Of a DNA stretch of 64,000 nt, positions 1 through 12,850 are shown one piece after another. Both the position numbers and the translations under genes were made by a program. Source of the DNA: Gnetum montanum. Its lineage: Eukaryota > Streptophyta > Gnetopsida > Gnetales > Gnetaceae. The DNA lies in contig MNCI01005009.1 in NCBI GenBank assembly GCA_015680685.1, positions 116,229 to 180,228 of the forward strand, in the 5' to 3' direction. The first letter of the stretch is position 1, and the number at the start of each line of letters is the position of its first letter. The notes beneath the pieces were generated by a model. It saw only the letters and a list, made by a program, of their open reading frames with translations. It made no database searches and had not been told where the DNA came from.

Positions 1-562
1 TTTTCTAGACACTTTATGTCCATTGGTATCATAACTTGGATTATGAATAGTTGAGTGAAGATTCTAATACCCATCTCCTTCACCAAAGTCAACGAGAGGA
101 ACATAGTTTTGTGGAAAACCTCCCAATAGGATCACCACCATCATTTTCACTTAGGACATATGGGACATCCTGAGACCACTTCCCCTTCACAAATTCATAA
201 TGTCTCTCTAGTAGTAGATCCCTCTGGTGTTGTGCCTCTGTGGATCGATAATATCTCAGATCTTGCTCATGCACAATGTACTCTGACTATAAGTGTTGCA
301 TACCAATTCATGTGAGAGCACGAAGAAGCATTCTCAGAATCAAGTGATCAGGAGGTAGCACTATGTTACCTTCTAAATCATGCCATCGTAGTTGTTCATC
401 CTAGTGAAGGATAAAGGTAAAGTTTGGTATATACTCATTGGGATGAGCATATACCATGCGAAACTGTTGGGGCACTGGCATACCATCATGTGCCCCCTAC
501 CTCCAATTATTCATGGTGTTGGACCTAGTCGGTGAAGCACTCTCATAAGAAGAAGGAGACAT
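1..562 (-). pseudogene. 5' part of gag of LTR element copy A (cut by window edge)
   Basis: Read on the minus strand from an ATG at 562, this matches the N-terminal part of the gag found intact in copy B and interrupted in copies C and E. Shared features are the MSxSS-type start, the PVPQQ stretch, the EYIPNFTF stretch and the run ending in GNIVLPPDH. Stop codons and small indels break it. It continues off the left edge of the window, so the rest of copy A is not visible. Gag would form the particle of a Ty3/gypsy-type element; no function is expected here. Confidence 0.8.
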
Positions 563-676
563 GATTGATTATTAGTGTGTAATACCATTTTTTAGTGATT
601 TTAGGATAGTTAACTCTAAGGGTTTGTTCCAAGGATGGAAGGATTTCCTAAGTTCTAATCAGCGCACAAACAACAA

Positions 677-696
677 GATCCTCAACAACAGCACCA
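677..696 (-). other. Primer binding site of copy A (tRNA-Asp type, degraded)
   Basis: This lies one base inside the LTR. On the minus strand it starts TGGTGCTGTTG and is a mutated version of the tRNA-Asp-complementary site seen in copies B and C. Confidence 0.6.
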
Positions 697-697
697 A

Positions 698-1552
698 TGA
701 TGAGCGGCAAGGTACCCCTATGTTGAACCATACGAATAAGACTGTTCACACACAATCTGGTCAAACTATAATGATTAAGTGCTTATGCACCTACACAAAA
801 TAAGGATGAGTTATGCAATTTTTTTTTCCCAAGCTTACTTGTAAGGCACAATTGTATGGTTAAGTAAACTTGAGGTGTATGATTTTTATGTTTTTATTTT
901 ATATTTTCTATCCTAGTCTCATAAGTGTGTGCAATGAAAATATTTAATTAACTACTGGGTTTTGTAACTCTAATATGAATAAAATCCTAACACCAACATC
1001 CGTTCCCACTCTCTAGACACATCCTGAACTAGTGTAACACTATTGTAATTACCAAATGCTAATTGTTACTGGGTTACCAAGTGTTCCACATATGCTTGAA
1101 GTGGTCATGCTGAGTGTGCTAATTCATTGGTAATTAATAATTAATAATTATATGAAATAACATTAATTAACTATTGTAAGAATCAAATAATAGTAAATAA
1201 CATGAAATGCAATAATTAAGATATTTTGAATGTTGCAAGGTTTATCACAAATTTTGTCTTTATTTTTGGACACAAGGTGTGCTCAAGTACAAAATGCTTG
1301 AATAAAGATCCGTTCACTCTATGACTCCTACTATGGGCACTCAAAAATAATTCTAACTCTAGAATAAAAAAATTGTAAGAGTTTAACTAAGGGACTGAAA
1401 AACTAATACCCTAGACCAAGTGCCCCTGTCTCTTGTTTATAGCCAATGAGACAAGTTCTGACATCATGTGTCCAATATTGGGGATCCAATACGGATATTG
1501 CATATCTGATATCATGGATCTGATATCAGATCACTTATTTGATGACTCATCA
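698..1552 (-). mobile_element. 5' LTR of copy A
   Basis: 855 bp, beginning TGATGAGCGGC and ending GACTCATCA on the plus strand, with the family's 7-bp inverted ends. It shares with the other copies the block GGTACCCCTA...CCATACGAAT, the paired GGGATTACCAA/ACTGGGTTACCAA stretches, the CTTTATT polyadenylation region near 1257 and the motif TTCACTCTATGACTCCTACTA. The GATATC motifs near its right end (1494-1530) are the decayed form of the palindrome array of copies B, C and E. Copy A is clearly older than B. Confidence 0.85.
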
Positions 1553-2082
1553 TTAGTGGCCAATTGCGATAGTTTTTTGAGGCCTTAAATTTGTAAGATG
1601 GTTTTCCATGGCCTAAAAATAGTGAAACCATGGTCCACTATGGCCTGAAATTGCCACCATGGCCTATCACAACCCAAAACTAGTACCATGGCCACTAATA
1701 GTTTTAAACTAGCAACATCAATGGCATTGGTAGCTTGGTTTTATCATTCTATGGCCTTATGCATTGCAACATGATAACATGCTTTCTTTGCTTGGTTTTC
1801 GTTTTCTATTGGGGTTGTTCTTACTATATGAAGCTTAGAGTCATCGTGAACATGCAACTCATCATGGCAACAAGTTATTACATGACCTTAATACATAAGA
1901 TTCAGTAAGATTTTCCTATTGTGTCAAGAATTCATATTTTACTTCTATTCCCACTATCATCTCCTTAAACCCAACCTTGTAACCTTATTATAACCTTCCT
2001 TACCCTAAATAGAAATGTTAACCTATTTTTTGCATTCATGCACTATGACCTTATGACATCCATTTGTCATGCTCCACAATTA

Positions 2083-2215
2083 GGTCCATTGAATGTAACA
2101 CATGTCATTCAATAGGAAAACCATTAATTCCATCAAGTGTAATACATCTCACTTGAAGGAAAAACCATTAATTCTACTAGCTATAACACACCTCATTTAG
2201 CAAGAAAATCATGTT
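2083..2215. repeat. Degenerate 44-bp tandem repeat, about three units
   Basis: Units begin near 2095, 2139 and 2183. Each has a core like GTAATACATCTCA followed by GGAAAAACCATTAATTC. In unit 1 the core is flanked by TTGAATG and CATTCAA, in unit 2 by CAAGTG and CACTTG, so both could fold into hairpins with different stem sequences. Unit 3 has lost most of the pairing. Confidence 0.55.
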
Positions 2216-2907
2216 AGAATTATCCTTGACAAAGAAACATAATGAAGGTTTTACCCCACAAAAAAAAACACATAAAAATAGGGGAGCAAACTACCAAGAA
2301 ACTGGATGGCCAAAGAAAATCAAAGAATGAACCTATGGCTCCAAACATGCAAAGGGAGGATACTAGTGACCAAAGAAACCTTGGAGCAAGGCGTTGGATC
2401 CTCAAACATATTTTCCAAGTGACCAACATCTCAAACCATTGATTGACAAACACATTAGTGCCATAGTTGTGATTTCTATTATAGAATCCATTATTAGCCT
2501 TTATGATCATTTTCCTATGGTCACATCACCATTGTCTCATTATAACCTTGTCCCATCATCACAAGAACTCTTTGTCATGATTCGACATGACTAAATCAAG
2601 CATGGAGAGAGAACATTAGTGATGGATATGCCATGGTGTTTTGTATTCTTTGTCGATGCCTCTTGAGTCAATCCTCCAGACACCAACAAAGAGGGTCTAA
2701 TGAAACACCACCAAATTCACATGTTATAACCTTTGTAACCCCATACCATGAAACCTAAGGTGAAATTTCTTTCTAAATGTAAATATTGTAATCCATGAGG
2801 TGCAATCTCACATACTTTATACTTTTAGGGTTGAAAAATGCCTCATAAGTGGTCCAAGCCTCATCCCCCAAGTGGGAAAAGTCACATAATGTCTATATTT
2901 GGGCTTT

Positions 2908-2926
2908 GGGGGGGGGGGGGGGGGGG
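2908..2926. repeat. 19-base poly-G run
   Basis: An uninterrupted G homopolymer, about 250 bp upstream of a much longer C homopolymer. The true length is uncertain because such runs are hard to sequence. Confidence 0.8.
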
Positions 2927-3177
2927 TGTGGATTAAACATGCCTGTTGGGATGCCAAAATTTGCATTTTGATGGGTTTTATGAAGGGTATAGCATTTTCT
3001 ATGCAGAAGACACCTCCATGGGGGCATAACTCACCTACCTCCAACATGGAGGGATGTGATAGCATTTATGCTCAATGTAGAGAGGTCTATCATCACCCAT
3101 GTCCAATGTGGGGGGTATATCCCTTACCCCCTAGTGTTGATACATCAACCCTCCAATGTTGATACATCACACATCCC

Positions 3178-3178
<1 letters not shown>

Positions 3179-3233
<55 letters not shown>
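3179..3233. repeat. 55-base poly-C run
   Basis: An uninterrupted C homopolymer, preceded by a direct repeat of TGTTGATACATCA (about 3134 and 3158). It makes artificial poly-proline frames. The complementary strand is a long G tract able to form G-quadruplexes, and pairing with the upstream G run would bring the two together. Confidence 0.8.
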
Positions 3234-4365
3234 TTGCCAACATTGATACTTCATGGCCAAGATCTCAACACAACATCAACTCTAGTAAGTATCCTACATG
3301 TCAACATTGCAATTGAAATGCCTCGCATGGGTGGACAAATCTAGCTTGAATAAAATTCTTGTTTACAATTTTTAGTAAATGGAATGGCCATGGGGATATG
3401 ACACTTACCATATATGGTCCCTTGATTTGAACATCCATCTCACCTAACTATAGTAGAAAATTTCATCCATTTTCTCAGCATTTGTAGCTAATTTGTAGAA
3501 AAAAATGTGGAAAACCCCTATAAATACAATCCCCTACATCATGAAATTATTCCACACTTTTGGCAATTCCACCCTTTGGCATTTTAAAGCATTTTGGCAT
3601 TTGGAGAGCCCTTGCAACCCTGCAAAAGCATACCCTCTCAAGTCCTCTTAACATGGAGCCCTTTGCAAATATTTTTATCCCCTTACCCCCTTGAGATCTA
3701 TGAGAATTTTGTATCCACACTGTGCATCTAGGAATCCAAACTCCCAACATTGCTCACTTGGTTGGCCAAAATCCCTCACACCTCTCATCCCCTCTTACAT
3801 AAAAAATGTTGTAGATCTAGTGTGGCAATAGCAAAGGTTCAATAACATTGGTACTGGTAGAACATCCAGATTGTGGAGTGGATTGTAGAATCTTTAACAA
3901 ATTCTAAACCCCCATCCCAGTGAACCCCCCTACTCCTACAAGCAATCTTGTACACATTTTCTATACCCCCTTTATTCTTTTGAAATAAAGATTACAATTT
4001 TATTTGTATGCAAGTATTATTAGTTATCATGTTTTAGCATAATTTCTCTCATATCTATATTTTTTCATTTTATTTGCATTACCCTTGTTTGCATTTCGTA
4101 AGTCCTTGGGTGATCTCATTTTTTGCAAAGGTCCTAAAGATCCAAGGTTAAGAACTACATGCACTAAAAACTTCTTAGTTCCCCCAACAGCCAGGGTTTT
4201 TGGATGCAACATTAAAATAGGAACTTAAAAATATAAATATATACCAATACTAGTTAAAAAGCAAAGCAATTACCATAGAAGAGGTATTTGATTTAAAGTC
4301 AAAATAAAATAATGGTTATGATTATTGTCAATATAAACATATAGAGTATGGATGCCTAGTTATCT

Positions 4366-4499
4366 CATAACTAATCTTAGTTGTATAGGAATCATGAATT
4401 ATGCTTTAAATCCAAATTTTATTCAATTATGTCATAAATAATCTTAGTTGTATAGAAATCATGAGCTATGCTTTAAATCCAAAATTTGTAAAAAAGCAA
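4366..4499. repeat. 67-bp tandem duplication
   Basis: Two adjacent copies contain TAATCTTAGTTGTATAG followed by AATCATGA and ATGCTTTAAATCCAAA, starting near 4372 and 4439. A few differences separate the copies, so the duplication is not recent. Confidence 0.7.
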
Positions 4500-7140
4500 A
4501 TGAAAAATAGATTTTCATATCCACAAAGAACATTGAAAATGAATATCATATTTTCCTATAATGTACTACATTGGAGTGCATTAGAGCACATTAGAGATAC
4601 ATGGGATATTACAATTATAATTTTGGTTCATTTATTTCAAATGTTACCAGGAATACTTGGTGATTTTCTTAATGATGTTTTCAAAGCTCACTGCATGTAT
4701 ATTTTGATTGTTCAATAGATTTGGAGATCGATAGCTAAATGAGATTTCTCTAAGCCTACTTTGATAGAAATTTGAGCTTCTTTGAAGTCAATTAAAGCCA
4801 ACATGAGTTGACGACAAGTTGTAGGAAAGTTATGGTCTAGAATGCCACTAGTGGTATCTGACCATGGATCATGGTCAAGTCATATTATTATACCACAATC
4901 TTGTCATGGATTGTGATTTGATAGAAACAAAGAGAAAATGAACTTTATATATATCAAAAGCTAACTACAAGCCATGGTAAGGTTTTTTTGAGTGTTCTAA
5001 CCTCTCTAGGACTTCCTTGTATACTTAAGTTGACCCATGACCAAACTACAAGTCATGAGACTATTAAAAATTAACCATGAATGGACCACAAGTTATGATA
5101 AGGTGATGATGCTTATCATGGGTCATGGTAAAGTCATGGTATTCTGCAACTACTACTCTATTCATAGCAAGTTGTGAAGATGTTGTGGTGAATTCATGGT
5201 CTTGCAGAAAATAGAGAACAATACCAAAACCAAAATTTGATGCTAATCTAGGAAAATATGAGGCTCAAAACTTGGAAACAAAGACTAGAAACATATTCTA
5301 CAGCATCTAAACATGGTGAGACAAGTTTGAATTAAGAGATAAACATGAATTGAACCTTGAATTCAACTTATATGTGCAAAATGCAAAAAATCATCATAAA
5401 CATGCATGAACTCTTAAATCCACAATAAAATGACTTCATATACTTTTAAAACCATAAGAAAAATGTGAGAAAATACTCTTACATGCTAAATAATATTTAA
5501 AAAAGTAGATACAAAGAGTGTTAGTGCTTTTACATCAAATTATTATGACAAGGTTGAAATTCATAAGCATAAACATGAAAATAAAGAGAAATTTTCTTGA
5601 ACCTACAAATGGGGAGTGAAACCCATGAATTAAACCATAAAACCACTTCTAAATTCTTCAAGTCTTCATTAGAAACATAAGGAAACATACATGTAGCTTT
5701 AAAAACTTGAAATTAAAACATATATAAGAGAAACATGTGAGAATGCATAAATTATGATAAACTATGAAAGAGAAGCTTGCAGGAAATTAGAGAAGAATCC
5801 ATGAAAGGGGATTCACTTTAAGCTAGCCATCCTGTAAGAATGCAAGAAGAGAAATGGCAAAAAGCTAGGAGAGCTTCCCCAAGCACACAAAGGTTATACA
5901 AGAACATTCAAGAATTAAAGAAAGAAAGAGCTTCTATTCACTTCAACTAAATATTCAAGACAAGTTATACAATGGAAGTGGTTCAACCCTATTTATACGT
6001 TTTTGGTGAAAGGTTTTGCCTCTTAGAATATGGACCATACATCAAGGTTGTTAGCCCCTTCTTCCTCTTCTTAGCAATTTTCTCAATCCCTAACCTTCTA
6101 AATCCCTTTTTCCTTCAAACAAAAGCAGTTATAACACCTATTACATCAAAGTAAATACACCAACATGAAAAGAAAGACTACTACTATTTCCTACTCTACT
6201 AAACATCAAAGGAAATAGAGATGGAGGAGTTAGGAGGCACACATCCATACTGTTTCTAACAAATTCAAAGGTTTAAGTACATAATAGAATTTCAATTTTA
6301 GAATATCATGGATCAATTACACCAAATCCTTAATCATCATCCTATGCACTTCATTCATCATGCAATCCTTTATCCTATTTTTCCTGCTTCATAAATGAAA
6401 AGCAAGCTCTTATTGTAGCCATAGCAAAAAAAATCTACTCATGCACTATATGCAAGTTAATGATGAAGCTAATGGTCCTATGCATAAATGCAAGAACATT
6501 TCTTCCTTTGTAAGGATACCTAAGTTTGTGTCTAAACCTCTTGGACTAAACCATCCATCTCATTTATTGGGAACTCAAGAAACAATAATATAGAATGTAA
6601 ATAACATGTCTCCTCATTTTCAATAGTGGAAAATAGAACAAATAGTATTTGAATGTATTGTCAAAAAAATGATGTTCACTTACATAGTCTCTGATTGGAT
6701 CTAAGTTGAATCCTTTCTTAAAAAGAACAAAGCCTAGCAGCCCACTTAGCTATTCGCAAATAGCATAATTACCAAAACTAACATGGATTTTACTCATTTG
6801 TATGCACATGCATTATGGTAATGTAATGATGATTCTCAACTTCATTTTTCCACTAGGATGAAATTTCCATCTTGGTAATTCAAATACAAAGAGAGAATCC
6901 AAACTTAATTTTACATCTTGCATTAGGTATTCACTTAATAAATTCACCACCAAATATAGAGGAAAATTGGATTTCGATTTTGTAATATTTAATTGTGACA
7001 ACATTAAATCCATAATCAGCCATGTTATTCTAATAAAAATGGCAACTACTAGATATGTATTTTGGAAGTCGAGAAAATATTTTCATGGTTCACAACTCTT
7101 GTTCAACATAACAAATCAAGTTCAATATACAACAAATTTA

Positions 7141-7574
7141 TGAGTAAGAAAAAAATGTTATGAAATTAGTCAAATCTATAAACAAAAACAATAAAGAGAA
7201 CAAGAGAAACACATAACAAAATTTACATAAAAACCTCAAAGTGGGAAAAAAACTATGAGAACCAATGTAGAGCTCTTCCTTTATTTGAAGAAAGTGATCC
7301 AAGGACACAAACCATGCTTGATAACTCTCACAGCTTCTTGTTATTACCACATCCTTAAGCTTTTTCCATCATACTTTATTATTGTTAACACACCTTCACA
7401 CCCTTAATTTATAGGAGAAAACATTGGTCTTTTTTTATATTACAATCTTTAGATAATTTTAAAAATTGGTAATTATATCTCAAGAAGAGATTACAAAGTT
7501 GGAAGTTATGAAGAACATAACTTTGATTAATAAAAATAGAGGAAGCTTTTTTTCACATTAACTAATAGTTAACA
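7141..7574 (-). mobile_element. 3' LTR of Copia element H1 (left boundary uncertain)
   Basis: On the minus strand the sequence begins TGTTAACTATTAGTTAA at 7574, preceded by a purine-rich stretch (AAGTAGGAAAA) that fits a polypurine tract. A TATA-like CTATAAATTAAGG lies at about 7404-7415. The end is placed at 7141 only because the sequence there reads ...TTACTCA; no second LTR or target duplication is visible to confirm it. Confidence 0.5.
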
Positions 7575-7599
7575 ATTTTCCTACTTAAAAAACTTTAAC

Positions 7600-8962
7600 A
7601 AATCCTCAAGCTAGAGATGCATTGGTTTCAACTTGCATTCTTACATCTTTGCTATTCCAAGCTATTTTGTGTAGAAAACATACACATCCCGTGCTACCAC
7701 TTTTGTTAATGCATCAACAACATTTTTCTTTATATTAATTTTTTGCAAATTAATTAAACCTTCTTCAACAAAATATTTAATGAAATGATATTTAATATTA
7801 ATATGTTTTGTTCTATCATGATAAGCTAAATTTCTTGCTAAATGTAAAGCACTTTGGCTGTTACAAAATATTTGATAATTGTCTTGCTTTAAAGAAAAAC
7901 TATAAAAATCTCTATAGCCATAACATCTCCTTACAGGCTTCTACCAATGTCACATATTGAAATTCTGTAGTGGACAAAGTTACCATAGATTGAAGTTTTG
8001 ATATCCTATAGTTGAACGTTTGATATTTAAATCACTTGCAAAATTTGCATTCATATAATGACACATTCAAATTATTATTTCCAAAACATAAACAAGTATA
8101 TTGAGTTCCTTTTAAGTATCTAAGAATCCATTTCATAGTAAGCCAATGGTTCCAACCATAATTATTCCTATATCTACTAATAACACCAACTACATATGTT
8201 CTATCTAGACAAGTACATATCATAGCATACATTAAAGTCTAATAGAAGAAGTATATGGAATGCTTTTTACTTTTACAATTTCTTTTTCTATATTGAAACA
8301 AACTTTCTTAAATAATTGAGAATGAGAAATCAAAGGAGTACTTATAGGTTTACTTTTAACATATTAAAAAATTCTAATACTTTTCCAATATACTCACTTT
8401 GACTAAGTTACAATTTTTCTACTTTCTATCTCTATAAATATGCATTCCCAGAATTTGTTTGGCCTATCCCTAATCCTTCATAGCAAACTACTTACTCATC
8501 TCTATTTTAAGTTATTTCATTTTTGATATATCATTCCTTGGAATCAGCATATCATCTACATACAATTGTAAAATTATAAATTTATTTTTATCACTTGAGA
8601 AATAAACACAATGATCATGATCACTCCTATAATAACCTATTTTGTGGATAAAAGAATCACATTTTCTATATCATTGCCTAGGAGCTTATTTTAATCCATA
8701 CAAACTTTTCCTTAAGAAGCACATATAATGAGGTTTATTTTGATCAATGAATCCTCTTGGTTGATACATATAAATTTCTTCATTTAAATCACCATGCAAA
8801 AAAGCTATATTAACATCTAATTATTCTAACTTCAAATCTAAACAAGAAACCAATGAAAGAATAATCTGAATAAAAGAATGCTTAACAATAGGAGAAAATA
8901 ATTTTGTAAAATCAATTCTTGGTTGTTCATCGTAACACTTAGATACCAACTTACCTTTATAA
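7600..8962 (-). pseudogene. Copia H1 reverse transcriptase and RNase H
   Basis: Minus-strand translation shows a Ty1/copia RT in fragments: an LVSK start near 8950, a FLHGDL block, a YGLK block, and the catalytic YVDD intact at 8551-8562. RNase H and connection blocks follow (an ILRYLKGT stretch near 8120, a LSTTE stretch near 7965). Many stops and frameshifts interrupt it. It joins the integrase half at 10168 once the solo LTR between them is removed: the frame reads VNGEN across the upstream side and IYKGKLVSK across the downstream side, so both belong to one old element. It cannot encode a working enzyme. Confidence 0.88.
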
Positions 8963-8967
8963 ATATT

Positions 8968-10162
8968 TAAGGATCATAGAACTTAGAAGGGGGATCAATA
9001 AGTTTTCAAAATTAAAATTTTCAGCCATAAAGAATACAACCAATTTTAAAGTGGTCCCCCAACTTGGATAGTCCACACTCAAAGGATAGATCGCTTGCAC
9101 ACCTTCAAACTTTGTTTCTCTTAAAAGTGGTTTGAAGGGTACCACATCTTGTACAAGCTCTAAGCTCTTCTCTAATGTGATTCAATTCCACTAATCCACT
9201 CAACCCCCATAAGGTTCCAACAATCTTAGAAAGTGGTTTCCAAGATTCCACAACCTTTATAACTTGAGCTCCGCTCCAGAGTGTTGTGGTACTATACCAA
9301 CACTCAATCCTATAGGATCCCAACAAGCATAAGGACAATGCCTTCTTACAAGAAGCACATCAACCCCATAGGGTAATAAAAGAGAAACAAGAATTACAAG
9401 GAAAGGATGCAACTTATTTGCTGGTCCTTGTACTTTGAGGTACAACACAACTAATCACTTACAACAATACAAAAGATAGTACAATGAAGTATACAAAAAT
9501 AATAGAATAATATGCACAATGATTGCTTGATGTTAACACTTTCTTGCACACAAAAAATTTTTCATTCCTTAAGAGAATGAAGTCTTCTTATAGACTTCAT
9601 GTTTCCAAAATCACCTTAGAATTCATGCAACAACTATCTAACTACTAAGGGAGATGTCTTCTTCAACATTGGGACATCTCATGTTTTAGACCTGAATTCT
9701 GGGTAGATGTCTCATGCCCAAGGGATATGTCTTCTAGGAGATATTTTCTCCACATAGTATATGTCTACTATTTTTACAAGATGCATTCTTTTCTTATGTA
9801 CTTCAGCCAAGACATCTTCTGCTTCTTGTAAACATCTTCTTAATTTTTGGACTTTGCTTCTCAAGGCTTACTTTCATGGATTTGGCTCATTCTTGATCTT
9901 GAGAACTAATCATTTTGTTGTAGTCTACATCTTTTTCCTTGCTCCCACTAAAGGAATTGTAGTCTTTACCTTTACATCTTGATGTAGCTCTCATTTCTTG
10001 AGTCTTCATTCATGTTCGATGAGTCCTTATGGTTTTCACTTTAGCATCTCTTTGTAAATGTCATCTCTTAAGCTCTCCTTCATGTTTGGTAAAAGAACCA
10101 CATTCAAAAATAACTTATAATCTTCATTTTCCTTAAGGTTTTGACATACCAAAAGTTCAACA
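8968..10162 (-). mobile_element. Solo LTR S1 inside Copia H1
   Basis: 1195 bp flanked by a 5-bp duplication ATATT (8963-8967 and 10163-10167). On the minus strand it starts TGTTGAACTTTTGGTATG and contains CTATAAGAAGACTTCATTC, a likely TATA region. It is homologous over its whole length to 31267-32406, in inverse orientation. There is no internal region, primer site or second LTR, so it is a solo LTR left by recombination. Removing it with one duplication copy restores the Copia frame. The family's internal region is not in the window. Confidence 0.88.
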
Positions 10163-10167
10163 ATATT

Positions 10168-11070
10168 TTCCCCATTTACCTCATTCTTTAAAGTAAAAAT
10201 CTATCTATTTTAAAGTGTTTTACATCCCTTGGGTAATTTCACCAATTCCCAAGTTCTATTCTCTTGGAGTGAATTCCATTCCCTTTTCCTAGATTCCTTC
10301 CATTTTATTGCATCACTACTTGCAAGAGGTTTTTTTGCCATTTTAGGTTTATCATGATTTGTATAAACAATATAATCATGAAATTTAGTAGGAGGATGTG
10401 TTATTCTACTTGAATGTCTTACCCCATGTGATGTATTTTCAACAATATTTTCCTCATCTTTATCTTGAAATTCTGAGGTATTCTAATTTTCAACTTGCTC
10501 TTACATTATATCTTCTTTAGGCTAGAAAACAAATCTAGGAACCTGTTGTGGAATAGAACAAAAACATTTTTCTTTTAAAAATCCTAAAACATCACATTTT
10601 CTTAAACTTTTACATCTCATGATCTTAAAAATTTCTTTGCCTCAAGATCCCATAATCTAAAACCCAATTCATTACTACCATAATCCACAAAAAATACATC
10701 TTTTGATTTATCATCAAAGTTAAATCTATTTTCCTTCTGTACATGCATGTATGCAACACATTCACAAACTTTTAAATGACTATAGAAAACATGTCTCTCA
10801 CTCCACAAAGACTCTGGCACTTCATTATTTAGGGAAGAATGTGGTGATCTATTAATTACATGAGCACTAGTCATAATGCCTTAGTCTAAAATATTTTAGA
10901 TAAACCTACACCAACAATCATGGATCTTGCATGTTTAATCAACATTCTATTGCATCTTTTTGCTATTCCATTTGCATGTGGAGTTCCAAGAGGAGGATGA
11001 ATATGTCAAATTCCTTTTTCTTTACAAAACTCACTAAATGAATTTGAAGTATATTTACAAATCTAGCCAT
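10168..11070 (-). pseudogene. Copia H1 integrase C-terminal half and start of RT region
   Basis: On the minus strand from 11070 the frame reads through SNSFSEFC, then LGTPHANG followed by IAKRCNR, and an integrase C-terminal stretch (10617-10874) with INRSPHSS and YSHLKVCEC. Then comes a linker and the WELVKLPKGCK block that begins Copia RT. The third catalytic residue of the integrase triad, glutamate in the usual A-E-R context, is lysine here. The upstream half of the same integrase continues at 30102, beyond the viral insertion. Confidence 0.88.
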
Positions 11071-12850
11071 AAGATTCTACCTCCTATAAGAAATCACTTA
11101 GAGTTATCCCCATCTAGGAAGTCTGTCATACTTCCAAGATCTGATCTTCCCAAATTAGAAACAAAGGAAGAAAGATTAACTCAAATTTTTAAGGATTTAA
11201 ACATAACATATGACGTTAATAAAATATTAGAGAAAACTTCAAAAGCACCATGAGCCACTCTATCTAAAATAGTAGAACCAGATACTTTACTAAAGGGAAA
11301 ACAGGTTCAAGAAGAAGTCTTAGATGACTCTATTTCCTCAAATGCTAGATCTGAAAAAATAGAAAGCCTATTCACAATCTATCCACACACTTTAGTTGTC
11401 AAATACCATGTGTAGTATCACTATGCTAAGTGTGATCAATTGTTAAAAATAGGCATGAATAGACAAGTAGGTGCTAACACTAAAGAATCAAAGTCAGACC
11501 AAAAAAGATCCCAAATAATCATAGGCTTTTAAACCAAAGATGGAACAAGCTCATGCCTTGTTCCAAAAAATGATCCTAGATCCTCTCTCTAACACAATTA
11601 GATTAGAAAATTGGGCAAATTATCACATTAGCATGTTAACTGGAGATATGCAAACCACTCATAAACATAATAAGTGGATGACTTAGAAAATGACATCTAT
11701 TAATGCAAAACTCATAATCATAGAACAACATTGGATTTGAAAGAAAATACAATCTACATCAAAAGTTTCATCTCCACCACCAAAATATGAGATACCTAAA
11801 TGGGGAATAAACACAGACTCACTGACTTCCCAACACAAAACCTTTAAGCCTAGACACTCTAGATAACAAAAAGGTAAAGGGAAAATAAATGCAAATGAAG
11901 AATCATGTTCCATGGTAGTAGGCTTTAAAAGTAAATTAAACTCTAATAAGGAGAATATTCTTAAGAACCCTAAGATCTATACACAAGATCCTTAGGAATA
12001 CCAAGTAATATCCTCCAAACCCATTAGTGAACAAGAACCAAAATTTTTGATGGACAACTATACATTTGCACAAAGGCAACGTGTCATTCATAAAATTACT
12101 GGTTTTATAGAAAGACAAGTCATTCTAGATAAAAAATCAGCACAACATGCTATCCAAAATATTGTGTTTAACTTTACTAGAAATCTTAGAAGATGGTGGA
12201 ACCAAATTGATGTAGATATAAAAAGAAAACTATTAACTAGTCCCTCTGCTCTTTTTCTTAATACAATTACAAAATAATTTATAGGTCATAAAGAAAATTA
12301 TATTATTACCTGTAGGGAATGCTATTTTTCTACCAGATTATAATGTATCTAGGATATAGAAGAAGTTCTCAATCAAATGGAAGAATGGTACTATCATGCT
12401 AAATTAACTCATGAAAGATTTACTAAAGAACATCTTATTAGAGCAATGCCTTCTCCTTTTGGAGAAAAATATTTACAAGAGCTAAAATACCAAAATTAGA
12501 CTCTTGATGAGGATAGCTTTAGTTACATCATCCAACTCATCAAAAAAATTAACAAAAAATTAGGCAAGTCCTTCTATACCTTTGTCTATCCTAAATAGAA
12601 ATGGGCAACATTGACTTCGCAAGAAAAAGGTTGTTGTCAGAGACCCTATAAATATAAATACCCTAGGCATAGAAAACCATATAGGAAATGGCAATGGAAA
12701 AAGAAAACATATGCTTAACCCCAAAATATGTTTCGTGGAATGTTCAATTGTCATAAACAAAAATTACTAAAAGGACAAGTAAAATTTTTTGTTTGCCAAG
12801 GAAACCATTTTTCCTGTGATTGTCCTGATAAAATCAAGCATAGCTAGCAT
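11071..12850 (+). pseudogene. Caulimovirid coat protein-like region with zinc finger
   Basis: Mostly one frame with several stops and shifts. A tryptophan-pair motif typical of caulimovirid/retroelement gag-like coat domains lies near 12195, and a basic stretch near 12640-12720 precedes a Cys/His cluster at 12788-12829. The cluster has lost the first cysteine of the expected CCHC pattern and has altered spacing before the histidine. The first 400 bases have no domain I can name; a movement protein would be expected upstream but is not present. Confidence 0.65.

Larger units (their letters stand above)
1553..7140. other. No supported gene; old unassigned DNA
   Basis: About 5.6 kb in which every open frame is short and lacks a recognisable domain. 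It holds short tandem repeats (2083-2215 and 4366-4499), a cluster of CCATGG palindromes (about 1600-1695), a poly-G run and a poly-C run. It is probably ancient transposon sequence decayed past recognition. Confidence 0.6.

Noticed and set aside
3056-3344. Two open frames with long poly-proline stretches
   Set aside because: They come from translating the 55-C homopolymer in different frames; no flanking domain or conservation.
4800-5200. Recurring CATGG/ATCATGG phrases as a satellite
   Set aside because: Spacing is irregular and the repeated words are short; not distinguishable from low-complexity sequence by eye.
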